Shown piece after piece: positions 10,836 to 20,220 of a stretch of 64,000 bases of DNA. The translations under genes and the position numbers were made by a program. The DNA lies in NCBI GenBank assembly GCA_965652425.1, contig CBFGVX010000006.1:1-64000 (forward strand), given 5' to 3'. Below the pieces are notes generated by a model. It was not told the DNA's origin, did no database searches, and saw only the letters and a list, made by a program, of their open reading frames with translations. Position 1 is the stretch's first letter. Every line of letters begins with the position of its first letter. This stretch comes from JANSXG01 sp965652425. GTDB lineage: Bacteria; Planctomycetota; Phycisphaerae; Phycisphaerales; UBA1924.

Positions 10836-11222
10836 CTAGGCCGAGGACGGCTTCTGTGCGATCCTCCAGCGGGCTTCGCATTCCGGACAGCGGACGAGTT
10901 CGCCTTCTTCCGGTATCGATTCCCTGAGGTCGAACGCGCAGCTCGCGCATCGCCCTCGCGATCTCAACTGCTTCGCAACGGCTTCTGGATCGCTGCCAAG
11001 ACCTCGCAGCGTAAATATCGACAGCAGACCGATCACGATGCACCACACAGTTGTCTTAACGAAATCAGCGGGGATCCCTCGCTGCATGATTTCGAGCACA
11101 AGATTGATCAGAAGAAACGCCGAGTAGCCCAGCATAATCCAGCCGATGCACAAACCGAGCGCCAGGGCTGACTGCGATCTGCGGAGTGACTTCCTGATTT
11201 CCTTGTACTCAGCAAAGGACAT
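10836..11222 (-). CDS. Small membrane protein with C-terminal zinc ribbon (tandem paralogue 1)
   Basis: 128 residues from MSFAEYKEIRKSL, with GGAGG just upstream of the ATG at 11222; the frame stays open to 11384 but without further support. Two hydrophobic segments (about residues 22-45 and 55-75) are followed by a zinc ribbon with CASC and CPEC pairs and an ARWRIA tail. It is paralogous to the next gene upstream. The family is not recognised. Architecture suggests an inner-membrane protein with a cytoplasmic zinc knuckle. Confidence 0.7.
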   Translation of the reverse strand: MSFAEYKEIRKSLRRSQSALALGLCIGWIMLGYSAFLLINLVLEIMQRGIPADFVKTTVWCIVIGLLSIFTLRGLGSDPEAVAKQLRSRGRCASCAFDLRESIPEEGELVRCPECEARWRIAQKPSSA

Positions 11223-11459
11223 GGCCCCTCCGGTCAGATCATCGCCGCGAGAAAGGAGCGAGGGCGAGAAACACCGCACGGGACGCTTGAGGTCGTCGGT
11301 TATCCACCATGATTGCCCGTGTTTAACTCGGTCGGTCATGTAGAGCCAACACCTCTCAAGTCTGGATGGATCGAACAGGTTCATGACATAAAATATAGGA
11401 TCGCGCAGTTAAGATGAAGCCCTTTCCATGTGAATCCCGGGAGGTATCAAACCGGCCCG

Positions 11460-11870
11460 TCAGTGAATGTCCGTGACTTTCTCTGCGAGTTGGGGGGGCA
11501 TTGGGGCGATCCTCCACCGGCTGCCGCATTCGGGGCATCGGCTGAGACCTTCATCATCGGAGGGCACTCCGCCAAGGTCGAATCCGCAACTCGCACAGTA
11601 GGACCGAGCAAGCAGTTCTTTGATCATTGTCTCGTGGGGCAGGCCGCTGGAAGTGAACATATATATTGCGATCACGGCAAAAATGATCAACCAAGCGAAC
11701 TGCTTGATGGTACTCAAGGTGAAGCCATCCGTTGCCAAGTCCATACACGCCAAGATTGCATGCATAGCAATCATCAAGACAACGAATCCACCGATGCATC
11801 GCGCACCAATCAGTTCAGCGTGCCTGCGTCGCATGTCGCGCATGAATGGGAGGTACGCCTCGCGCGACAT
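11460..11870 (-). CDS. Small membrane protein with C-terminal zinc ribbon (tandem paralogue 2)
   Basis: 136 residues from MSREAYLPFMRDM. Two hydrophobic segments precede CASCGFDLGG and RCPECGSRWRIAP, the same layout as the neighbour at 10836-11222. The upstream regions of the two genes also resemble each other when translated (FSPSLLSRGDDLTGGAM against FNPSLIGIGKDAGTGGM), which points to a tandem duplication that included the leader. The start is set at 11870 by alignment with the paralogue; a longer frame to 12029 exists. Function unknown. Confidence 0.65.
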   Translation of the reverse strand: MSREAYLPFMRDMRRRHAELIGARCIGGFVVLMIAMHAILACMDLATDGFTLSTIKQFAWLIIFAVIAIYMFTSSGLPHETMIKELLARSYCASCGFDLGGVPSDDEGLSRCPECGSRWRIAPMPPQLAEKVTDIH

Positions 11871-12040
11871 CCCGCCAGTCCCCGCATCCTTTCCGATCCC
11901 GATGAGCGAGGGGTTGAAACTGGTTGTTGGCTGGCCGGCGTGATCGACCATGCTGCGAGAAACTGAAGCGTGTTTCCTACGCCACCCGAGCGATGGAGCA
12001 TGCCGAGATCCTCTCTGATTAGTACGCATGACTACAAAAT

Positions 12041-12070
12041 AAGGGCTTCCCGAGAAAACGGGAAGCCCTT
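12041..12070 (-). terminator. Terminator hairpin after fusA
   Basis: Perfect 12-bp inverted repeat: AAGGGCTTCCCG at 12041-12052, loop AGAAAA, CGGGAAGCCCTT at 12059-12070. On the minus strand it is followed by ATTTTG, and on the plus strand by TTTTC, so it may work in both directions. It lies 35 nt past the fusA stop. Confidence 0.85.
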
Positions 12071-12104
12071 TTCATGTGAAACATCAGCTGCTCGGCCCGG
12101 TTGA

Positions 12105-14210
12105 TCAGCGGGCGTCGACGACTTCCTTGACCAGGTTCGGCGGCATCGGGCGGTACTCCAGCGGCTCCATGCTGGAGGTCGCGCGCCCCTGGCTCATCGA
12201 GCGGAGGGTCGTGGTGTAGCCGAACATCTCCGAGAGGGGGACCTCGGCGGTGATGATCTGGGCGTTGGCCCGCTTCTCGGTGTTCACGATCATGCCGCGT
12301 CGGCTGGACAGGTCGCCGGTGACATTACCGAAGTACTCGTCGGGGGTCGTGATGGCGACCTTCATGATCGGCTCGAGCAGGGTGACCTTGGCCTTGGAGC
12401 AGGCGTCGGTCAGGGCGAGACGCGCGGCCTGCTCGAAGGCGACCTGCGACGAGTCGACCGGGTGGTACGAACCGTCGACGAGGGTTGCCTTGATGTTGAT
12501 CAGGGGGAACCCGATCAGCACGCCCGATCGAGCCGTAGCGCGGATGCCCGCCTCGACGGAGGGGATGAACTCCTTGGGGATCGAGCCGCCGACGATCTTG
12601 TTCTCGAAGGCGACATTGTCCTTGAAGTTCAGCTCCGCCTCGGCGGCCTGCTCGGCGGTGAAGGGCTCGAGGTTGATCGTGACATCGCCGAACTGACCGC
12701 GACCACCGGTCTGCTTGACGAACTTGCCGCGCACATTGTTCGCGGTGCCGGTGATCGACTCGCGGTAAGCGACTTGGGGCTTGCCGACCTCGACATTGAT
12801 CTTCTCGTCGCGGGTGAGCTTGTTCTTGATGATCTCAAGGTGCAGCTCGCCCATGCCGGCGATGATGGTCTGGCCGGTTTCCTCGTTGTACTCGGAGCGG
12901 AAGGACGGGTCCTCGCGACGGATCTTCACCAGAGCGTCGCCGAGCTTGCGCTTGTCGTCGGCCGTGGCGGGCTCGATGGACATCGAGATCACGGGGTCGG
13001 GGAAGGTCATGCGCTCGAGGATGATCGGATCGTCCGGGCTGCAGAGCGTGTCACCGGTGATCGAGTCCTTGAGGCCGACAACGGCGACGATCGAGCCGGC
13101 GGTGGCGGCGTCGAGCTGCTTGCGGTCCTTGGCGTGCATCTCGAACATACGCGACGCGATCTCGCGCTTGCCGTTGCCCGGGTTGAGCACGCGCGTGCCC
13201 TTCTCCAGCTTGCCGGAATAGATGCGGACATAGGTCAGGTCGCCGTGCTGGTCGGGGACAACCTTGAAGACGAGCGCCGAGAGCGGCGCGTCGGTCGTGT
13301 GGGGACGGGTCAGCTTGATCTCGGGATCGCGAGGGTCGGTGCCCTGAACCTCGGGAACCTCGATCGGAGCCGGCAGGTAGTCAACGACCCCGTCGAGCAA
13401 ACGCTGAACGCCGATGTTCTTGAGTGCAGAACCGGTGAAGACCGGGTTGCACAAACGGGCGATGCAGCCCTTGCGGATCGCGGCCCGGATCTCCTCGTTC
13501 GTCGGCGTCTCGTCGTTGAGCACCTTCTCCATGAGGTCATCATCGAAGTTGCAGGCCTGATCGATCATCTCCTGGCGGTGGTGCGCGGCGAGTTCACGCA
13601 CGGAATCGGGGATTTCCCGCTCCTCGACCTTCGCGCCCATCGACTCGACATCGAAGTAGTACGCCTTCATGAGCAGGAGATCGACGATGCCTTCGAGCTC
13701 GTGGCCCGAGCCGATCGGGAGCTGCATCGCGACCGGGTTGGCACCGAGGCGTTCGCGGATCGAGTTGAAGCTGAATTCCCAGTCGGCACCGATCTTGTCC
13801 ATTTTGTTGATGAAGCACAGACGGGGCACGCGGTACCGGTCGGCCTGACGCCAGACGGTTTCGGACTGGGCTTCTACGCCCTCCTTGCCGTCGAACACCG
13901 CGACCGCTCCGTCGAGCACGCGCATCGAACGCTCGACTTCGATCGTGAAGTCCACGTGACCGGGGGTATCGATCAGGTTGATCTGGTAGTCGACATCAAA
14001 ACGGGTCCAGGGGCAGGTCGTCGCCGCGGACTGGATCGTGATGCCGCGTTCCTGCTCTTCCTGCAGGAAGTCCATCGTCGCGGTGCCCTCGTGGACCTCT
14101 CCGAGCTTGTGGCTCTTGCCGGTGTAGAAAAGGATGCGCTCGCTGACGGTCGTCTTGCCGGCGTCGATGTGAGCGCAGATACCGATGTTGCGTACTTTGG
14201 AAAGGTCCAT
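12105..14210 (-). CDS. fusA: Translation elongation factor G
   Basis: GTPase that drives ribosomal translocation. 701 residues, the usual EF-G length. It has G1 AHIDAGKTT, the switch text QEEQERGITIQSAATT, G3 DTPGHVDFTIEVERS, G4 NKMD, and domain IV/V motifs such as GMGELHLEII and QGRATSSMEP. It stands alone here, not in a str operon with rpsL, rpsG or tuf. Transcription probably starts at a strong promoter 350 nt upstream and ends at the hairpin at 12041-12070. Confidence 0.97.
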   Translation of the reverse strand: MDLSKVRNIGICAHIDAGKTTVSERILFYTGKSHKLGEVHEGTATMDFLQEEQERGITIQSAATTCPWTRFDVDYQINLIDTPGHVDFTIEVERSMRVLDGAVAVFDGKEGVEAQSETVWRQADRYRVPRLCFINKMDKIGADWEFSFNSIRERLGANPVAMQLPIGSGHELEGIVDLLLMKAYYFDVESMGAKVEEREIPDSVRELAAHHRQEMIDQACNFDDDLMEKVLNDETPTNEEIRAAIRKGCIARLCNPVFTGSALKNIGVQRLLDGVVDYLPAPIEVPEVQGTDPRDPEIKLTRPHTTDAPLSALVFKVVPDQHGDLTYVRIYSGKLEKGTRVLNPGNGKREIASRMFEMHAKDRKQLDAATAGSIVAVVGLKDSITGDTLCSPDDPIILERMTFPDPVISMSIEPATADDKRKLGDALVKIRREDPSFRSEYNEETGQTIIAGMGELHLEIIKNKLTRDEKINVEVGKPQVAYRESITGTANNVRGKFVKQTGGRGQFGDVTINLEPFTAEQAAEAELNFKDNVAFENKIVGGSIPKEFIPSVEAGIRATARSGVLIGFPLINIKATLVDGSYHPVDSSQVAFEQAARLALTDACSKAKVTLLEPIMKVAITTPDEYFGNVTGDLSSRRGMIVNTEKRANAQIITAEVPLSEMFGYTTTLRSMSQGRATSSMEPLEYRPMPPNLVKEVVDAR

Positions 14211-14608
14211 GATTCTCAGCTTCCGTGATGCCCCTCTGGGGCTGTTGCGAGGACAAACGAGGTGTTGAAAACAGGTGCCGCCTCAAGGGCGATTGCGATC
14301 CGGTGCGGTCGACCGGCTTCGTTTTTCGAGGAACGCCGCCAAGACACTCGGTCCGTCGGTCGTTGCCTGAGAAGTGCTGCTGTATGAGCGGAGCGTCGCT
14401 CAGAGATGGCCGGAACAAGGTCTGGCCCTGCGTTACACGCTTTGGACGGTTTCTCCGTCTTCGTCGTCGGTGTCCATGGTACGCTCCGTATGAAAATCGA
14501 CTTTCGCCGACTTGGCACAGTGATCGCACAAGGATAGCCCGATCATTCTGTAGACGCATAGTGTAACACCCCTGCGGGGAGCGTCAAACAGAGATTCGCT
14601 CTTCCCGG
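14211..14608 (-). other. 398-nt gene-free interval: long fusA leader
   Basis: No convincing gene on either strand. Short frames such as the one at 14216-14518 on the minus strand have no recognisable protein character. If the promoter at 14560-14588 is real, fusA mRNA carries an untranslated leader of about 340 nt, long enough for a regulatory RNA structure. I did not find a ribosomal-protein-binding or riboswitch consensus in it. Confidence 0.5.
14560..14588 (-). promoter_or_regulatory. Sigma-70-like promoter for fusA
   Basis: On the minus strand TTGACG (14583-14588) and TACACT (14560-14565) are separated by exactly 17 nt, with the start expected near 14553. The same TACAnT-type -10 occurs before the cobalamin riboswitch at 35892. 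Confidence 0.7.
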
Positions 14609-16867
14609 TCACGCCCCGTCTTCTGATTCACCGGGGGGTGGCTCCAAGGTTCGGATGATTCGATTCATCTCCTCCATCTGCCCGTCCGTCAGGCCAACCA
14701 GTAGGTCGAGGTCTGCGATCCGCTGATTCCTGATCGCCCGGCGGGCCAGAACACCGGCCCGAACTGATTCCCCAGCTTTATAAAGGAATACGGCCGCCCG
14801 GTAGGCCGGGATCGGATCGTGCGGGGCCAGATCCGATGCCCTTTCGGCGGCGATTGCAGCCGCCTCACGCATCCGGCCGTCCAAGGGATCTCCTTGAGCC
14901 ATGCCCCAAAACAAAGTGGCCGAAGCGGTCTGGGCCTCGATGGAAGCTGGCCAGCGCTGGGTGAGCCGGGAGGCGGCTCCCAGCACCTCGGCACTGGCCT
15001 TGCCGCCACCTTGCATGAAAGCGGCCTGGGATTGAATGCGAAAGGCCATCAGGTCCAGTGACAGCCAGCCCGCTGGCAATCCAATGGAGGCATCGTGCAG
15101 CGCCTGCCCCGCACGAGTCAGCGTGCCGGGATCGACATGTCCCGGACTGATAGACCGGGCGGTTTCACTGAGTTGGGGCTCTACCTCGGTAACCAGCTTG
15201 ACTCCGACCCAGATCGACACCCCCGCCAGAGGCAGGGCGGCGAGCAGCGGAGGCAGGGCGTGCCACGGTCGTGACGAGATCACTCGCGAGGTCACCGGGC
15301 CCACACTGACCCCGACGACAAGCCAGAACAAGGGCGACGAACTGACGCGGGCCGGTGCCACATCGAACATCCCGTGCCCGACCAGAACCGCCGCGGCTGC
15401 CAGTGCAGCCCAGCGCAGGGATTCCGGGTGGCATCGCCACACGCCGAGCAGGATCCAAAGGACGGCCGCCCCGCATGCCAGGCCCAGAACCAGAACCAGC
15501 AGCACATCCGGAAGGGCACCGAGCACCCCCCACTGCACCACGCACGCTGCGAAAAAAATCGCGACGGCCACCCCGAGACACCAGAAGAATTCCAACTTGA
15601 GGTCGCTCTGATCCGATGCGTCCGCGTGTGGCTCACTGCCAGCGACCGGTCTGGCACTCCAAACCCAGATCCCGAGTCCCGCGAGCACCAAACCTCCGAG
15701 CAACCCGAAGGCACCGATCCAGTCGGCAACCAGGACATGGGGCGTCTGCACATTTTCTGGCGATATCGGTGGCTTCAGGCGTGTGTATTCCCCCTGAAAT
15801 CCCGCAGGACCGGCTCCCAAAATCAGATTCTCGGCAAAGACACGGGTCGTACCCACAAGGTAGTGCCATCGGAACAGGACGCTTCGCTCGATCGTCTCTG
15901 GCAATAGCAACCCCCGGCACGCGATACCGGCGAGGACCGAAGCTCCGATCCCAGCGACCGCCAGTCCCGGCTTTGCCGCGATCCATGATCGAATGGCTTT
16001 GAACTTCCAACCAACGACCGCGGCGGCCAACACCAGCCCGGTGACTCCGATCGCGCCGAGCGAGCCCGTGAGCCAGAGTCCGAATGCGTTGCCGATTGCC
16101 AGCAACCCGATGAGGCCGATCATTCCGCTCGTCGTTCGTCCGGCACGGACATCCCCGGCAGCCGCAGCCAGAGAGCCGATCAAGAGCACCAGCATCGCAC
16201 CGAGGAAGGACGCGAGGACATTGGCCAGCCCGAACCATGCCGTCGGTTGCTGGCTTCTCAGCCGACGCTCGTAGATCGCCGCTTGTGATGATCCGGGTTC
16301 GATTCCGTTTGCCGCCAGAACCGAATCGGTGTTGTTCTCAAAAAAGGTGATAGTCCGGGGCAGTTCGATAAAGCGTTCGAGTATCGCCTTGCTCAGCAGC
16401 AATGTCCCGATGATCACGAACGCGCCCACGATCAGTCGAAGCGATCGATCGCGCGGCGCAAGTGCCGCGGCGGCAAAGCCGCCGAGCAGACCGGTCATCC
16501 ATGAAGCCCCGGTGACCAGACTCTCGAGTTCGCCACGGACAGTGTCATCTCCCCCGTCGGCGGCGAGCGGAGTCAGTACCAAGCCGTGCAGGATGACGGC
16601 GACACCACCGATCGCGAAGCACAGCAGAATCAAAACATGGCGAGGGCGAATCTCTCCCGCTCTCGGACCGGTCAGCAGCAGCCCGCACGCCGAGAGCAGG
16701 CCGACCGCGTTCAGCAGCAGCACCTGACCCGGCGTGAGCCCGGTTTCGGGTAGGTCCGTGATCAGGGGGTCCGCGTCCCACCACGGCACCGTTGCGACGG
16801 TGTTCATGGCGAACATGCCGCACACCCAAATCAGAGTCCCCAGCAGCCACCAGCTCGCGCACTTCAC
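14609..16867 (-). CDS. O-antigen ligase/polymerase-like membrane protein with C-terminal helical region
   Basis: 752 residues with about twelve to fourteen hydrophobic segments. The Wzy_C/WaaL-like segment reads NLILGAGPAGFQGEYTRLK followed by PHVLVADWIGAFGLLGG, the loop that carries the ligase/polymerase active site in this superfamily. The last 200 residues (after GVKLVTEVEPQ) are helical and TPR-like. The GTG start at 16867 overlaps the stop of the WecA-like gene (GTGA), so the two are translationally coupled. It likely joins or polymerises polyprenyl-linked glycan made by that transferase. Substrate cannot be read from sequence. Confidence 0.78.
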   Translation of the reverse strand: MKCASWWLLGTLIWVCGMFAMNTVATVPWWDADPLITDLPETGLTPGQVLLLNAVGLLSACGLLLTGPRAGEIRPRHVLILLCFAIGGVAVILHGLVLTPLAADGGDDTVRGELESLVTGASWMTGLLGGFAAAALAPRDRSLRLIVGAFVIIGTLLLSKAILERFIELPRTITFFENNTDSVLAANGIEPGSSQAAIYERRLRSQQPTAWFGLANVLASFLGAMLVLLIGSLAAAAGDVRAGRTTSGMIGLIGLLAIGNAFGLWLTGSLGAIGVTGLVLAAAVVGWKFKAIRSWIAAKPGLAVAGIGASVLAGIACRGLLLPETIERSVLFRWHYLVGTTRVFAENLILGAGPAGFQGEYTRLKPPISPENVQTPHVLVADWIGAFGLLGGLVLAGLGIWVWSARPVAGSEPHADASDQSDLKLEFFWCLGVAVAIFFAACVVQWGVLGALPDVLLVLVLGLACGAAVLWILLGVWRCHPESLRWAALAAAAVLVGHGMFDVAPARVSSSPLFWLVVGVSVGPVTSRVISSRPWHALPPLLAALPLAGVSIWVGVKLVTEVEPQLSETARSISPGHVDPGTLTRAGQALHDASIGLPAGWLSLDLMAFRIQSQAAFMQGGGKASAEVLGAASRLTQRWPASIEAQTASATLFWGMAQGDPLDGRMREAAAIAAERASDLAPHDPIPAYRAAVFLYKAGESVRAGVLARRAIRNQRIADLDLLVGLTDGQMEEMNRIIRTLEPPPGESEDGA

Positions 16868-17973
16868 CGCGCTGCACCGGGGTCTCGGATCCCACGCAAT
16901 GCCCCCCGCTCGTACACCGCGAGGATCACCAGGATCAACAGCACCTGCATGCCCGCGACCGGCGCAAGAGACGGCGGCAGCGACAGCATGAGCAACCCCG
17001 ACATTCCGCTGATCACCGCACAGCCCAGCACGACAAACAGCGTGCGCCGATCGGACAGCCCACGCTTGCGAATCCTGTGCGTGAAGTGCTGCTGATCTCC
17101 GACCAGCGGGCTCTTGCCCTGCGACAGCCGGATCAGGACGACCGAGATCAGGTCGTACACCGGGACGGCGAAGACGGCGAGCGGGACGAACACCGCCGTC
17201 CACGGGCTGCTGTCGGAGTCGCCGTCGAAATAGGTCAATCGCACCGAAACGAACGCGAGAGCGAAGCCAAGGACGAGCGAACCGCCATCGCCCATGAAGA
17301 TCCTCGCCGGGGGTCGATTCCAGACCATGAACCCGAGCGAGGCCCCGACCAGGCAGGCGAGAACCGAAGCCGAGGCGAGATCGCCGCCGAGCAGAGCGAT
17401 CACCAGCAGAACCGCCCCGATGATCGCGACCACTCCGGCGCAGATGCCGTCCATGTTGTCGAGAAAATTGATGGCGTTGGTGATCGCGAGGATCCACACG
17501 ATCGTCAGCAGTGTGGACACCAATACGCCGCCCGGTTGCGCATCGAGAAAGGTCAGAAGCCGCAGATCGAGAAGCGCTACCGGAACCGCCGCCACCACCG
17601 CCATCGCCCCGAGCTTGATCAGAGCGGGAATCGGGCGGCGATCGTCGACAAGGCCGAGCGTGTGCAGCGCAAAAAGGGCTAGCACCAGAACGACCGCATC
17701 ATCCCGATCGGCTCGCAGGGAAGCCGCGAGATCATGAGTGCTCCCCAGCAGCGACCAGATCAGCAGTCCGGCCAGCGGCAGCGTGAGCGATGCGAAGATC
17801 GCCACGCCGCCGATGTTCGGAACCTGCCGCAGCATCTTTTCGTGCCCGAGCGATCCTGGGCTGTCGAGCAACTCGTTGCGATGGCCGTACGAGATGACCA
17901 CGCGAGTGAGCACGATAGCCATCGCCATCGCGAGGCAGGTCACGCCCAGAACCATGACATCCGGCTGAGGCAC
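16864..17973 (-). CDS. Polyprenyl-phosphate HexNAc-1-phosphate transferase (WecA/MraY family)
   Basis: 369 residues with about ten membrane segments. Family motifs are NFLDNMDGICAG, FMGDGGSLVLGF (catalytic Asp region) and GDQQHFTHRIRKRG (C-terminal sugar-nucleotide motif), with VYDLISVVLIRLSQGKS before it. It loads the first sugar-phosphate onto undecaprenyl phosphate for envelope glycan synthesis. It is coupled to the O-antigen ligase-like gene downstream. The start is GTG 17973; an internal ATG at 17955 is possible. Confidence 0.9.
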   Translation of the reverse strand: MPQPDVMVLGVTCLAMAMAIVLTRVVISYGHRNELLDSPGSLGHEKMLRQVPNIGGVAIFASLTLPLAGLLIWSLLGSTHDLAASLRADRDDAVVLVLALFALHTLGLVDDRRPIPALIKLGAMAVVAAVPVALLDLRLLTFLDAQPGGVLVSTLLTIVWILAITNAINFLDNMDGICAGVVAIIGAVLLVIALLGGDLASASVLACLVGASLGFMVWNRPPARIFMGDGGSLVLGFALAFVSVRLTYFDGDSDSSPWTAVFVPLAVFAVPVYDLISVVLIRLSQGKSPLVGDQQHFTHRIRKRGLSDRRTLFVVLGCAVISGMSGLLMLSLPPSLAPVAGMQVLLILVILAVYERGALRGIRDPGAAR

Positions 17974-18039
17974 AAGGGCACTATACCCCTACCCGCAAGG
18001 TTAGGGATAGTCTGCGCCCAACCGAGGACTACCCAACCA

Positions 18040-20190
18040 TCACGGTACGCGGTACCGCTCAGGCAGATCCATTCCGAGGTACCTCGCCGTGAACGCGTAG
18101 ATATCGGCGACTTCCTCGATGACCTTGCTGATCGGCTTGCCCGCGCCATGCCCGGCGCCGGTCTCGATGCGGATCAGGACCGGGTTCTCGCTGCTCGGAT
18201 CGTGCGCGGCCTGCAGAGCCGCGGCGAACTTGAACGAGTGGGCCGGGACAACGCGATCGTCGTAGTCGGCGGTGGTGATCAGCGTCGCCGGGTACTCCAC
18301 GCCCTCCTGCAGGTTGTGGAGCGGGGAGTAGGCAAGCTGCGCCTTGAACTCCTCCTCGATTTCGGAAAGCCCGTAATCGTTCGCCCAGGCACGGCCGATC
18401 GTGAACAGGTGGTAGCGGAGCATGTCGAGCACGCCGACCGCCGGCAGCGCGACGCCGAAGAGGTCCGGTCTCTGCGTCATGCACGCCCCGACGAGCAGCC
18501 CGCCGTTCGATCCGCCCTGGATCGCGAGTTTCTCCGGAGAGGTGTAGCCGCTGCTGATCAGGTGCTCCGCCGCGGCGATGAAGTCGTCGAACACATTCTG
18601 CTTGTTGAGCTTCGTGCCGGCGCGGTACCACTCCTGCCCGTACTCGCCCCCGCCCCGGAGGTTCGCCACGGCGTACACGCCGCCCATCTCCAGCCAAGCC
18701 GCCCTGGTTGCAGAGAACGAGGGAGTCAGTGAAACATCAAACCCGCCGTAGCCGTAGAGCAGCGTCGGGTTGGACCCGTCGAATTCAAGATCCTTGTGGT
18801 GCGTGATGAACATGGGCACGCGGGTTCCATCCTTGGAGACGAAGAACTCTTGCTTGACCACATATTCGTCCGCATCGAAGTCAACGCCAGCCCTGCGGAA
18901 CAGCTCGGACTCGCCGCTGATCATGTCGAACGAGTAGATGCTCGGCGGCGTCGCGTAAGACGAAAAACTGTAGAAGGTCGTAGTGTCGGTCCGCTCACCG
19001 CCGAAGCCGGACGCCGTCCCGATGCCCGGCAGATCGACCTCGCGAACGAGCGATCCGTCGGTGCGATGCATGCGCAGGCGCGTCGAAGCGTCTTCGAGAT
19101 AGGATGCCACGAACTGATTGCCAACGAAACTCACGCCCTGCAGCACGGATTCGCCCTCAGGGATCACCGTCTTCCAGTTCTCCTTCTTCGGCTCCCGGAT
19201 ATCCACCGCGACCAGTCGCTGGTTCGGGGCGTTGTAGTTCGTCAGGAGGTAGAAGACCGGACCGTCGTTGCCCACGAACGAATGATCGTTCTCGAAGTCA
19301 CCGATCAGTGTGACCGGATAGCCGAGCGGCTGAGCGAGGTCCTTGTAGAGCAGCATGTTGCGAGAAGTCGCTCGCGACACATAGATGATCAGGTACCTGC
19401 CGTCTTCGCTGGCGTACGCGTAGTGGTTGTGCTCCGGCTCCGAACGGTTCTCGTAGACGAGGATGTCATCGCTCTGGGGTGTGCCGATCCGGTGGAAGTA
19501 AATGGCGTGGTTGGTGTTCTTGCCCGTAAACGCGGCTCCCTGCTCGGGCTCGGGATAGCGGGAATAGAAGAACCCGCTGCTGTCGCGCATCCACGAAGCA
19601 CCGGAGAACTTGATCCACTCCAGGCGATCGCCGAGGTCCTCTCCGGTCCGCAGATCACGGATGTACGCGGTTCGCCAGTCCGACCCACCCTCCTGCCTGT
19701 AGTAGGCCATGTACCGACCGTCGGGGCTGAAGAATGTGCCCGCGAGCGCGGTCGTGCCGTCCTCCGAGAAGGTGTTCGGATCGATCACCACGCGCGGTTC
19801 GCCGCTCAATGAATCGCCGGTGGTGTACAGCACCGAATGGTTCTGCAGACCGTCGTTCTTGCTGTAGTAGTACTGCCCCGCCGCGATGAACGGAGAGCCG
19901 TACCGTTCGTAGTCGAGCTTCTCCATCAGGCGCTTGCGGATGGCTTCCCGGTACGGGATGCCTTCGAGGATCGAGAAGGTCAGCTGGTTCTGGGCTTCGA
20001 CCCACTGCGCGACCTCCTCCGACTCTCGCACATCCGCTTCAAGCCAGCGGTACGGGTCGGGCACTTCGACTCCGAAGTAGGTATCAACCGTGTCGCTCTG
20101 GCGGGTCTGCGGGTACTCGATGGGAGCAGCCCAAACGCACGAGCAAGCCAGACCGATCGCCGCAGCCGCAAACACAGACTTCCGCTTCAT
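18040..20190 (-). CDS. Exported prolyl oligopeptidase (peptidase S9A)
   Basis: 716 residues. The signal peptide is MKRKSVFAAAAIGLACSCVWA. A beta-propeller follows (about 75-420), then an alpha/beta-hydrolase domain. The triad is visible: Ser in GGSNGGLLVGA (about 560), Asp in YDDRVVPAHS (about 643) and His in GAGHGAGKP (about 682). YGYGGFDVSLTP and NLRGGGEYGQEWYRAG are typical S9A blocks. It cleaves short peptides after proline, here in the periplasm or envelope. It is the last of a minus-strand run that begins with the 23648 gene. Confidence 0.95.
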   Translation of the reverse strand: MKRKSVFAAAAIGLACSCVWAAPIEYPQTRQSDTVDTYFGVEVPDPYRWLEADVRESEEVAQWVEAQNQLTFSILEGIPYREAIRKRLMEKLDYERYGSPFIAAGQYYYSKNDGLQNHSVLYTTGDSLSGEPRVVIDPNTFSEDGTTALAGTFFSPDGRYMAYYRQEGGSDWRTAYIRDLRTGEDLGDRLEWIKFSGASWMRDSSGFFYSRYPEPEQGAAFTGKNTNHAIYFHRIGTPQSDDILVYENRSEPEHNHYAYASEDGRYLIIYVSRATSRNMLLYKDLAQPLGYPVTLIGDFENDHSFVGNDGPVFYLLTNYNAPNQRLVAVDIREPKKENWKTVIPEGESVLQGVSFVGNQFVASYLEDASTRLRMHRTDGSLVREVDLPGIGTASGFGGERTDTTTFYSFSSYATPPSIYSFDMISGESELFRRAGVDFDADEYVVKQEFFVSKDGTRVPMFITHHKDLEFDGSNPTLLYGYGGFDVSLTPSFSATRAAWLEMGGVYAVANLRGGGEYGQEWYRAGTKLNKQNVFDDFIAAAEHLISSGYTSPEKLAIQGGSNGGLLVGACMTQRPDLFGVALPAVGVLDMLRYHLFTIGRAWANDYGLSEIEEEFKAQLAYSPLHNLQEGVEYPATLITTADYDDRVVPAHSFKFAAALQAAHDPSSENPVLIRIETGAGHGAGKPISKVIEEVADIYAFTARYLGMDLPERYRVP

Positions 20191-20220
20191 TTCGCTTCTC
20201 TCCGATGAACGGGCGTGTGC

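Noticed and set aside
12462..14228. 588-codon plus-strand frame opposite fusA
   Set aside because: Shadow of fusA: Leu/Val/Asp/Arg-rich with no domain text.
14216..14518. Possible 100-residue leader peptide gene before fusA
   Set aside because: No SD and no protein-like pattern; better read as untranslated leader.
17979..18011. Imperfect inverted repeat between the WecA-like and prolyl oligopeptidase genes
   Set aside because: Stem has mismatches and no T-run on either strand; too weak to call a terminator.
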